Source of the DNA: JAAYOS01 sp050950785
Lineage (GTDB): Bacteria > Bacillota > Clostridia > Oscillospirales > JAAYOS01
Length of the DNA: 64,000 nucleotides
Assembly (NCBI GenBank): GCA_050950785.1
Contig: JBMNIG010000006.1
Span: 1 to 64,000, forward strand
Reading direction: 5' to 3'
Positions 1 through 6,891 of this stretch are shown piece after piece. Each line of letters starts with the position of its first letter. The first letter of the stretch is position 1. The position numbers were made by a program, and so were the translations under genes. The notes beneath the pieces were generated by a model, which did not search any database, was not told the origin of the DNA, and saw nothing but the letters and a program-made list of their open reading frames with translations.

Positions 1-18
1 TTTCAAGCTTTTTATAGA

Positions 19-281
19 TTACATATTGTTTTTCTCGTAAATTTCAGTGGGGCGTAAAATCCTGTTTTCATATACTTTTGCTGCCTTCTGCTTGATAAAC
101 ACAGAATTCTTCCTTATAAAAACAAATTGTGCCATAAGTACGGCTTTGTTACGTTCTTTATTAATATCAAATTCAATTAAGAGCTCATTTATTACCGGAA
201 CCAATATTGCTAAGATTAATTATACCAAACCTTTCCGTTTTCAATCTTAATAATATGGCTTGTCATTTGAGTTTCCTCCTC
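19..281 (-). pseudogene. ToxN/AbiQ-like toxin remnant (C-terminal piece)
   Basis: The minus-strand frame from about 219 down to 19 encodes a short basic segment (PVINELLIEFDI followed by QFVFIRKNSVFIKQKAAKVY) that resembles the C-terminus of type III toxin-antitoxin endoribonucleases of the ToxN/AbiQ family, where a PV-x(n)-DI turn precedes a helix with IxxKAxKxY. The frame is closed by a stop at 220-222. Just upstream a separate start with a good ribosome-binding site (ATG near 281, GGAGGAAAC before it) reads only 16 residues. This looks like a gene that has lost its middle and is frameshifted. No antitoxin RNA repeats were seen nearby. The family assignment is from motif memory only. Confidence 0.35.
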
Positions 282-431
282 ATAGACTCTTATCCATCCG
301 TTTGGTTTTGTCGTTAATGCAAAATCTTCCCTCCATTTTGAAATAACTTATGTTATAATAAATCAAAATAGAATATCAAAACAAATCGTAGTAATATAAA
401 GTTTTGACAAATGATTCTTAGGAGGGATAAA

Positions 432-2270
432 ATGAAACGTCTAAACCGTCTGATTTCCGCGATTTTGTGCGTTGTTTTTCTTTTGAGCGGTTGCAGTATC
501 ATTGGGACACCGATTTCTGATACTGGCATTGATGAGAGCATTGGATCGAATACAAACCAAGAAGATATTTTGAATCAAGAAGAAGTTGAATCGGGAATGG
601 CTGAGGAGGAAGATCATGAACAGGAAATGGCTCAGTTAGCTGAAGATCTTCAGACGCTTATGCCCGATGTGACTTTTGAAGAGGATTCAGACGGAAAAAG
701 CAGCATTCATTATACGGGCGCGGCCGCGGAGATTTCGGTAAAGGATGCGGTCGGTTTTACCTGGACTTTATCAATACCGGATGATGCACTTCCCGAAGAA
801 GAGACCATTACAATGATTCCTCTGAAAAATGTAGTCGATAGTAATGGCAATCAGAAGGCCGGTGTGCTTTTTGAGCCCAGCGGTCTTGAATTTCATAAGC
901 CTGCAAAGCTGACAGTAACCGGCCCCGGGACTGAATACGCTTTGCTTTTTTATGGCAGTCACAGGGGAAAGGATTTGAAACTTGCTCCTTATGCCTTCGA
1001 TTCGATTGGTGTTTGCGCTATGATGTTTCACTTTAGTACTGTAATTTTAGATAATGCAAAAAAATTAGGATTAAATCCGGAAGATTATAAGGAGATGGAG
1101 AATTTTTTCGATGAGTATATCCGCAAGGCAGAGAAACTAATCAAAAAAAATGTTAAAAAACCCAAAAGTATGGGTGGGGTCTTTGAGTGTTGCGACACAA
1201 AGAAATATAATGAACATATAAAGTATATCAAGAGCTATCTTGAGGAAGAGTTAAATTACTTAAGCATCCTTTATGTGATGACATGTGTTTACTTAAAGCT
1301 GGATGATACCAAACGAGTCAACAAGGTAGTACCGCTACTAAAAAAAGTTGCTGAGAGGATGCAAACAAAACTGGACTACCTCCTGCCCTATGATAATCCG
1401 GTACCTGAAATTTTTTACCTGGCTATTGCCTCATTTGAGTATCAACAATTGATACCATCAGTGAAAATGTTGATCGCTTCAGCGGAGGAAAGTTCTTACG
1501 ATTATAAAGATTTTGATAGAGACATAAAAAAATTATTTGAAAACATAGACAAAGCCGGGATGTATACCTGGGACTATTTGATAAACAGCATAGCAGTAGA
1601 ACATAATTATAGGATGATCACTACCGCAATGTACACACATCACCTATTAGTAAAGGTTGCTGGAAAAAAGGATGGTGTAAAAAGCGATTCCGAGCGCCTT
1701 AAAGAGCTTCAGGACGCAAGTACGTTCAGGGTTAGTTTCGCGGGAAGAAGAACTGACTACGACAAAAAAGGACAGACACAATGGGATACTGAAGGCGAAG
1801 CCCTTGTTACTTTTACCGAAGTCCTTGAAGAAGCGATAATGATGGCGGAATTTTCACTTGATCAGGATTCTCTTGAAATGTTCGGTACCGGGGAAGGACT
1901 CCACACCCATTACTCATCAACCGTGCCGGCCGTGGTGCAAAATCTCACTACAGAAGGATTTTCCACAGAAATGATTCTGGTGCCGCAAGATGCATGTTTT
2001 TATAGAGTTAAAGTTGGCATTCGAAAATTTGGCTCGGATGATATTTGGTACGAAAGTGACGGTGATCGCTATCAGTCTATTTCCTTCAACTTTGTATTGC
2101 GATCGTTCATGCCGGATTACTATGAAATTAAGCACCGGGCAGTTGTTGTTGATATGAAACTCAAACCAGGACAGACGACTTTTACCGAGGAGATCGATGA
2201 TGAAGATGAATATGGTGAAGATATAGAAAGTGAATATGTTGTCACCCTCGAGCATGCACCGCAACTATAA
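432..2270 (+). CDS. ZU5-like domain lipoprotein, function unknown
   Basis: A 612-residue predicted lipoprotein. The ATG at 432 is chosen over the in-frame ATG at 411 because GGAGGG at 421-426 sits just before it. The N-terminus has a signal peptide ending in the lipobox LSGC (Cys21), so the mature protein should be anchored on the outer face of the membrane. An acidic Glu/Asp-rich linker follows. Around residues 95-170 there is a segment (TLSIPDDALPEEETITMIPL, then GVLFEPSGLEFHKPAKLTV) typical of ZU5-like beta-sandwich domains in bacterial surface proteins. The remaining 400 residues are mainly helical and unrecognised, and the C-terminus is acidic. It stands alone; the next sequence downstream is an insertion-sequence end. 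Membership of a ZU5-like family is inferred from the motif; its ligand is unknown. Confidence 0.8.
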   Translation: MKRLNRLISAILCVVFLLSGCSIIGTPISDTGIDESIGSNTNQEDILNQEEVESGMAEEEDHEQEMAQLAEDLQTLMPDVTFEEDSDGKSSIHYTGAAAEISVKDAVGFTWTLSIPDDALPEEETITMIPLKNVVDSNGNQKAGVLFEPSGLEFHKPAKLTVTGPGTEYALLFYGSHRGKDLKLAPYAFDSIGVCAMMFHFSTVILDNAKKLGLNPEDYKEMENFFDEYIRKAEKLIKKNVKKPKSMGGVFECCDTKKYNEHIKYIKSYLEEELNYLSILYVMTCVYLKLDDTKRVNKVVPLLKKVAERMQTKLDYLLPYDNPVPEIFYLAIASFEYQQLIPSVKMLIASAEESSYDYKDFDRDIKKLFENIDKAGMYTWDYLINSIAVEHNYRMITTAMYTHHLLVKVAGKKDGVKSDSERLKELQDASTFRVSFAGRRTDYDKKGQTQWDTEGEALVTFTEVLEEAIMMAEFSLDQDSLEMFGTGEGLHTHYSSTVPAVVQNLTTEGFSTEMILVPQDACFYRVKVGIRKFGSDDIWYESDGDRYQSISFNFVLRSFMPDYYEIKHRAVVVDMKLKPGQTTFTEEIDDEDEYGEDIESEYVVTLEHAPQL

Positions 2271-2329
2271 GCTTATCCTCAAATACTTTGATCCGCTCAG
2301 TGCCAATACATAAGTGCAGTTACTCAAAA

Positions 2330-2492
2330 CTGGTATAGCGATGAGCGATAGTCTGCCAGCATAAGATGCTATATGCACTGTCTTAGGAGGGGTGATGGCA
2401 CACCCTTAACTTTGTGAAACTACGGATACCGGAAACGGACTTCCAACTACCACCGAAGGATCCCCTGGGTTTAGTCATGGGGAGTGTCAACA
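2330..2492 (+). mobile_element. IS200/IS605-type right end, omegaRNA-like, no tnpB
   Basis: The stretch ending in GGATCCCC, a TTTAGTCATGGGGAGTGTCAA hairpin region at about 2471-2490 and the preceding GGATACCGGAAACGG / CCACCGAAGG segment match the usual right end of IS200/IS605 elements, which overlaps the omegaRNA scaffold used by TnpB. No tnpA or tnpB reading frame is next to it: the lipoprotein gene stops at 2270. It is therefore a solo end or MITE-like remnant. The stem CCCC...GGGG is intact but inner pairs have decayed. The left boundary is a guess. Confidence 0.55.
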
Positions 2493-2507
2493 GCTAAACG
2501 ATAAAAC

Positions 2508-2519
2508 AAAACCCGCACA
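2508..2519 (+). repeat. Left inverted repeat of mobilizable element
   Basis: AAAACCCGCACA, the exact reverse complement of 6854-6865. It lies just right of the IS605-type end and left of the first element gene. Confidence 0.6.
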
Positions 2520-2600
2520 TTTAGATGGGTGCTCGTAAGACAGTAATTCTAAAAAATTACTATTTTACGGCATCTGTCTGACAGGGTTGGAAACAACAAC

Positions 2601-2646
2601 GAAAAGAACGATGTCGAGTCACATGACCGGCATCGTTCTTTTTTAG
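2601..2646 (+). terminator. Rho-independent terminator
   Basis: The arms GAACGATGTCG and CGGCATCGTTC are separated by a short loop and followed by a run of T. It lies just before the DUF6061-like gene and would insulate the element from transcription entering from the left. Confidence 0.75.
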
Positions 2647-2679
2647 CAACAAAATATAAAAATTACGGAGGTATTCACC

Positions 2680-2925
2680 ATGAAACACCTGTTATCTTGC
2701 AAATTTAACCTTGATACCGCTTGTGTAGAGCTTTGCTTTTCAGACGGCAGCATGGTTTCTATTGATACTATCGCTGTGGAAAATGAGGTAGTGAGCAACA
2801 TGTATCAACAGTCAGAACTCGACTATCTGATCTATAATGACCCTGCTGCATATGCTGATTTGATCCTTAACAGCGATCCTGCTGTCTACCTCAAGACAGT
2901 TACGGAATACCAACGCCTTGATTGA
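2680..2925 (+). CDS. DUF6061-like small protein of mobile elements
   Basis: An 81-residue acidic protein with no signal peptide or membrane segment. Its sequence (CKFNLDTACVELCFSDG, then SIDTIAVENEV, SELDYLIYNDPAAYADLIL) matches the short DUF6061-type proteins often found in integrative elements of Firmicutes; their function is not known. GGAGG at 2666-2670 precedes the ATG by nine bases. The gene stands between two terminator hairpins, so it is probably its own transcription unit. The family name is recalled, not searched. Confidence 0.7.
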   Translation: MKHLLSCKFNLDTACVELCFSDGSMVSIDTIAVENEVVSNMYQQSELDYLIYNDPAAYADLILNSDPAVYLKTVTEYQRLD

Positions 2926-2939
2926 TTTTTGCTGACGAG

Positions 2940-2978
2940 CAAGAGCTGCCCTGCCATTCAGCGGGGCAGCTCTTGTTT
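2940..2978 (+). terminator. Terminator-like hairpin after DUF6061 gene
   Basis: A 15-bp stem, CAAGAGCTGCCCTGC at 2940-2954 pairing with 2961-2975 (one G-U pair), has a six-base loop. Only three T follow, so termination may be partial. Confidence 0.65.
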
Positions 2979-3069
2979 GACCATAGCGGTGTCCATAAAG
3001 AAGTTGCGCTTTACTCTGGTGAGGTTGAAAAGCAATCTTGAAAAATATGGTGTCTTCTTGTATAATAAT

Positions 3070-3081
3070 GTGTGTACACAC
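3070..3081. promoter_or_regulatory. Palindrome GTGTGTACACAC, candidate operator
   Basis: A perfect 12-bp palindrome lies directly after a TATAAT-like box (3061-3066) and 22 bases before the start of the EcsC-like gene. The same 12-mer recurs at 4466-4477. Its position over the transcription start suggests a repressor site. Confidence 0.45.
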
Positions 3082-3103
3082 TATTGTGTGAGGAGGTTTC
3101 TGT

Positions 3104-4006
3104 GTGGAAGATACAAATCTTATTATCAAGGCAAAAGATTCAATAGTTAAGGCATTAGATCAAAATGGCAATGGCGAAATTGACATCGAAGATATTATAA
3201 CATTGGCGTTCAAAACCCCTGGTGTTCATGTTACAAGAGCTAACTTTTTGCAAAAAGAATTATATAAGAATCATCCTCAAGCAGTCATCGATAAAGCGAT
3301 TGCAACTACACCAGCACAAGCTGGAATATCTTCTGATGAGATTGACAATATCGCAGATGAAGTAATCAATTACGAACGAAACTGTGTTTCCGGAATATCT
3401 GCTGCACTTGGGGCTCCAGGTGGGTGGGCGATGGCGGCAACTATACCCGCTGATATTGTTCAGTATTATGGATATACACTCCGTGCCACCCAAAAGCTGT
3501 TATATCTATATGGTTTTCCAGAGGTGGATTCAGACGAGGAAGGAATCCGACTTGATAGCCAAACTATCAATCAACTTATTTTATGTCTTGGCGTAATGAA
3601 CGGTGTCGCAGGTGCAAATAACGCAATCAAAGGAATGGCAAAAGCACTTGCTGTTGGTGTAGAAAAGAAACTTCTCAACGCTGCTCTGACTAAAGGAACA
3701 TTCTATCCGTTAGTCAAAGAGATTGCGAAATGGTTTGGTATAAAAATGACTAAATCTATATTTGCAGGTTTCTTCAAAAAAGCGATCCCTGTTGTTGGTG
3801 GAATCGTTGGTGGAGGGATAACTTTCTTTTCTTTCAAGCCATGTTGCTATAGATTGAAAGCTGCTCTTCAAGATACAATGCTTTCAAATCCAAATCATAA
3901 ATCAACATCTGAAGAAAACTCATTTATTAACTCTATAAAAGATGAAGCTTTCATAGATGTAGATTACAAGGCATCAAATTCTACCGAGGAAGATTATGAC
4001 AATTAA
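3104..4006 (+). CDS. EcsC-like membrane-associated protein with EF-hand loop (cargo)
   Basis: A 300-residue protein starting at GTG, with AGGAGG at 3091-3096. Residues 19-30 (DQNGNGEIDIED) form a canonical EF-hand calcium loop with acidic or amide ligands at positions 1, 3, 5, 9 and 12. Residues about 94-140 are a Gly/Ala-rich hydrophobic block (SGISAALGAPGGWAMAATIP) followed by YGYTLRATQKLLYLYGF, and a second block, IPVVGGIVGGGI, lies near residues 229-240. This layout is typical of EcsC-type proteins (Bacillus EcsC itself is linked to an ABC exporter). The C-terminus is polar and acidic. The reading frame overlaps the start of mobC by 11 bases, which points to coupled translation. It is not a transfer gene, so it is probably cargo; a role in defence or membrane homeostasis is only a guess. 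Confidence 0.65.
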   Translation: MEDTNLIIKAKDSIVKALDQNGNGEIDIEDIITLAFKTPGVHVTRANFLQKELYKNHPQAVIDKAIATTPAQAGISSDEIDNIADEVINYERNCVSGISAALGAPGGWAMAATIPADIVQYYGYTLRATQKLLYLYGFPEVDSDEEGIRLDSQTINQLILCLGVMNGVAGANNAIKGMAKALAVGVEKKLLNAALTKGTFYPLVKEIAKWFGIKMTKSIFAGFFKKAIPVVGGIVGGGITFFSFKPCCYRLKAALQDTMLSNPNHKSTSEENSFINSIKDEAFIDVDYKASNSTEEDYDN

Positions 4007-4352
4007 ACGAAATCCACCAAACAGGCAGCGCCCAATACAGGTCAAGTTTTTTGTAGACGAAAAAGAGCTTGACCTGATAAAACAGAAAATGGCACAGATG
4101 GGAACAGAGAACATGAGTGCCTATCTCCGCAAAATGGCAATCGACGGGTATGTTGTGAATTTGGATATGCCTGAACTCCGTGAGCTGACTTCCAAAATGA
4201 AACGAATATCCAACAGCGAAAACCAGATTGCCAAACAGCTCAACACATCGGGTAACATCTACGAAGCGGACATCGAAGAAATCAAAAAGAATCAGGAAGA
4301 AATTTACGAAGGCATTAAAAAAATTCTGCTTTCTCTTTCCCATCTGAAGTGA
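3996..4352 (+). CDS. mobC: MobC-like relaxosome protein
   Basis: A 118-residue basic protein. The N-terminal half (QVKFFVDEKELDLIKQKMAQMG, then MSAYLRKMAIDGY) has the ribbon-helix-helix pattern of MobC accessory proteins, which bind oriT and help the relaxase nick it. The C-terminal half is a predicted helix. The ATG overlaps the preceding gene, with GAGGAAG just upstream. A relaxase gene normally follows mobC; here none does, so this protein has no visible partner in the window. Confidence 0.8.
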   Translation: MTIKRNPPNRQRPIQVKFFVDEKELDLIKQKMAQMGTENMSAYLRKMAIDGYVVNLDMPELRELTSKMKRISNSENQIAKQLNTSGNIYEADIEEIKKNQEEIYEGIKKILLSLSHLK

Positions 4353-4665
4353 TGTTAGCTCCGCAGGAGCGCAGCCGATTTTGAAAAAATCGTCAAAGGG
4401 TTTGGGATGCTTCCCAACAAGCTTTTGCAAAAATCAGCTTCGCTGAAATTTGCAAAATGCACGATGTGTGTACACACGTGCACTGCTTGCAAAGTTTGTT
4501 TTGACCTTTTGTAAGCAAATTGAAGATTTTCATTTTTCACCAAATCGACAACGCTGTATTTTGTAAAACATCGCAGTGTGCAGCTATACCTGCTGTGCTT
4601 ACTATCCCAACGATACTTTGAATAAAACGAATCGAAGTGAATGAAAGAAAAGGAGGCTCGACAGG
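4353..4665. other. Gap where a relaxase gene would be expected; possible oriT
   Basis: No convincing coding frame is found in these 313 bases. The stretch holds several short inverted repeats (for example AAAAATCAGC...GCTGAAATTT near 4434-4450) and the second copy of the GTGTGTACACAC palindrome. Being next to mobC, it could include oriT, but no nick-site motif was recognised. Deletion of a relaxase gene is the simplest explanation of the gene order. Confidence 0.4.
4466..4477. repeat. Second copy of GTGTGTACACAC palindrome
   Basis: Identical to 3070-3081. Here it is extended by flanking TGCAC...GTGCA, which gives a longer imperfect palindrome. It may be an operator, or a relaxosome or recombinase site. 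Confidence 0.45.
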
Positions 4666-5058
4666 ATGGATGAGAAACGAACAGAGGAAAAAGCTCGTGA
4701 GCTTACTCCCGAAGAAATAGACGATATGATTTTTGAGGAACAGATTGCTAGTGGAGAGCATAACGAGAAAGTTCCCGAATACTACTTCTCCGATCCCGAC
4801 CCGTATGCCAAGGTTGAGCCTCGCCCCGATGATGCACCAAAGCGTGACATCAAGTTTGATGAGAACGGTAACATTGTTGTAAGAAATCTGTCTGCCTTTT
4901 GGCTGCCCGAATTGACAATTGTGGATGAAATCGGCGGCGCAGAATATACCGTTACAGGCAGCTATGAGGGCACGGAAACTCTTGATAAAAAGCTCAAACG
5001 CATTATGGAGCAGAACGCTGCCGATGATGAATCTGATATCACGGAGGATGGCGAATGA
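4666..5058 (+). CDS. Small acidic protein upstream of serine recombinase
   Basis: A 130-residue strongly acidic protein, with GGAGG 12 bases before the ATG. The first half is charged and probably extended (ELTPEEIDDMIFEEQ). The second half (NIVVRNLSAFWLPELTIVDE, then YTVTGSYEGTETLDKKL) looks folded. Similar proteins are recalled as a regular neighbour of large serine recombinases in clostridial elements, but no function is known. The stop overlaps an in-frame ATG of the recombinase (ATGA at 5055-5058), which suggests one operon. Confidence 0.65.
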   Translation: MDEKRTEEKARELTPEEIDDMIFEEQIASGEHNEKVPEYYFSDPDPYAKVEPRPDDAPKRDIKFDENGNIVVRNLSAFWLPELTIVDEIGGAEYTVTGSYEGTETLDKKLKRIMEQNAADDESDITEDGE

Positions 5059-5135
5059 ATAACGACACCTCTCTTGATATAAACAACCATTCCAATCCTG
5101 TACAGACAGTTGCCCAACCAAAGGAGGATAACGAA

Positions 5136-6793
5136 ATGTTAAGGGCAACCGACAAAATCACAGCACTTTATTGCAGATTGTCCGTAGAGGACACCAAGGA
5201 TGAGAAGAAAAACGGCAAAGAGGATTTGTCAAATTCCATCCAAAATCAAAAGGCTATGTTGCTTCAATACGCACGAGATCATCGCTTTCCCCACCCGACA
5301 TTTTTCATTGATGACGGCTACAGCGGTGTGACCTATGATCGTCCTGGTTTTCAGAAAATGCTTGATGAAATTGAAGCCGGTCATGTGGGTACGGTCATTA
5401 CGAAAGACCTGTCAAGGCTTGGGCGAAACTCCGCTTTGACGGGACTGTATATCAACTACACTTTCCCTCAGAACGATGTCCGCTACATCGCCATCAACGA
5501 CCACTTTGACAGCATCAACCCCAACAGCACCGACAGTGACATTGCCGGTATCAAAAACTGGTTCAACGAATTTTTTGCCAAAGATACAAGCCGAAAGATT
5601 CGTGCGGTGCAAAAAGCAAAGGGTGAGCGTGGTGAAAGATTGACCGTCCATGTGCCATATGGCTACATGAAAAATCCCGAAAATCCAAAGGAATGGATTA
5701 TTGACGAGGAAGCTGCACAGGTGGTTAAGAAGATTTTCACGCTCTGCATGAATGGGCGTGGACCGAGCCAAATTGCAGACCAGCTTGAAAAGGACAAGAT
5801 ACTCACACCTACCGCATACAAAAACAAGCAAGGCGTGAAAACACCGCACACCGAGCCGGAGAACCCTTACCGCTGGCACGAAAGCACCATTGTCAATATT
5901 CTTGAACGAAAAGAGTACATTGGCGCAACGGTCAATTTCAAGACCTACACCAATTCCATTTGGGACAAAAAGCAGCGGGAAAATCCCGAAGAAAATCGAG
6001 TGATTTTCTACAACACCCATCCTGCCATTATCGAGCAGGAAGTCTTTGACAAGGTGCAGGAGATTCGTCAGCAGCGACACAGGCGAACGGCAACAGGCAA
6101 GAGCAGTCCTTTTTCGGGATTGGTGTTCTGTGCTGATTGCAAGCAGAAGCTCTACTATTCCACCACCAAATACTTTGAAAAGCGACAGGACTTTTTCACC
6201 TGTTCCACTCATCGAGCAACAAGGACAAGTGCAGCGGACACTACATTCGTGCCGTAGTTCTGGAGGATTTGGTCTGGAATCACATGAAAGAGGTTATCTC
6301 GTATGTGGCCCGATATGAAGCACATTTCAGGGTGGAAATGGAGCAAAAACTCCGTCTGCAAAGCGAGGAAACCATAAGGGTATATAAGAAGCGTCTGGCA
6401 CAGGCAGAAAAGCGTATAGGGGAGCTTGACCGCCTGTTTATCAAAATCTACGAGGACAACGCTAAGGGCAAGCTAAACGATGATCGCTTTGCCATGATGA
6501 GCAAGACCTACGAGGATGAGCAGGCGCAGCTCAAAGTTGAAATCGTAAATCTGCAAAAAGAGATCGAAGTACAGGAACGACAGATAGAAGACCTTGAACA
6601 GTTTATTCAGCGGGCACGCAGATACACCGACCTCACAGAACTTACGCCATATGCTCTCAGAGAGCTTGTAAAGGCGGTTTATGTGGAGGCACCGGACAAG
6701 TCCAGCGGTAAACGCAAACAGAGGGTACATATCGAATATGACCTTGTTGGCTATATTCCCGTGGATGAACTGATAAAAGCGGAACAGGCATGA
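5136..6793 (+). pseudogene. Large serine recombinase (TnpX/Tn4451 type), frameshifted
   Basis: The start at 5136 is preferred because AAGGAGG lies at 5121-5127; an earlier in-frame ATG at 5055 is possible. The N-terminal resolvase domain has the catalytic-serine region (ALYCRLSVED) and the DLSRLGRN motif. A recombinase domain follows (PYGYMKNPENP, then RWHESTIVNILERKEYIG), and then a zinc ribbon (CADCKQKLYYS). The frame breaks at about 6213-6215, where one base appears to be missing after TGTTCCACTCAT; reading on in the second frame restores KDKCSGHYIRAVVLEDLVW and a long coiled coil with the usual C-terminal domain to 6793. Together the two parts match a full-length protein of about 550 residues. 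The truncated product keeps the catalytic domain but loses half of the zinc ribbon and the coiled coil, so integration and excision are probably lost. Confidence 0.85.
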
Positions 6794-6812
6794 CCGAAAT
6801 CATGCCTGTTCC
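6781..6812 (+). repeat. Perfect 13-bp hairpin over recombinase stop codon
   Basis: GGAACAGGCATGA at 6781-6793 is complementary to 6800-6812 with a six-base loop. The stem includes the recombinase stop codon. There is no T run, so it may be an attachment-site or mRNA-stability structure and not a terminator. Confidence 0.6.
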
Positions 6813-6853
6813 AAGAAATTCACATATTACTGTTTTACGACCACCGAGCATTC

Positions 6854-6865
6854 TGTGCGGGTTTT
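6854..6865 (+). repeat. Right inverted repeat of mobilizable element
   Basis: TGTGCGGGTTTT, the exact reverse complement of 2508-2519. It lies between the recombinase and the convergent carboxylesterase gene. Confidence 0.6.
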
Positions 6866-6891
6866 TAATTGGTAAACCAAACAAATGCAAA

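Larger units (their letters stand above)
2508..6865. mobile_element. Degenerate integrative mobilizable element
   Basis: The region is bounded by an exact 12-bp inverted repeat, AAAACCCGCACA at 2508-2519 and its complement at 6854-6865. Between them lie genes typical of small clostridial mobilizable elements of the Tn4451 type: a DUF6061-like gene, an unrelated cargo gene, mobC, a small acidic protein and a large serine recombinase reading toward the right end. The relaxase gene expected between mobC and the recombinase is missing, and the recombinase carries a frameshift, so the element is probably no longer autonomous. Large serine recombinases normally cut at short core dinucleotides, so the inverted repeat may be a binding site and not the exact border. 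Confidence 0.65.

Noticed and set aside
2271..2495. Possible group II intron or riboswitch
   Set aside because: There is no domain V-like hairpin or known aptamer core; the right-end motif of IS200/IS605 explains it better.
4353..4665. Hidden frameshifted relaxase gene
   Set aside because: Only about 310 bases are available and no relaxase motif (such as a histidine triad) is seen in any frame.
5412..6212. 266-codon minus-strand frame
   Set aside because: It is antisense to the conserved serine recombinase and has no recognisable protein motifs.
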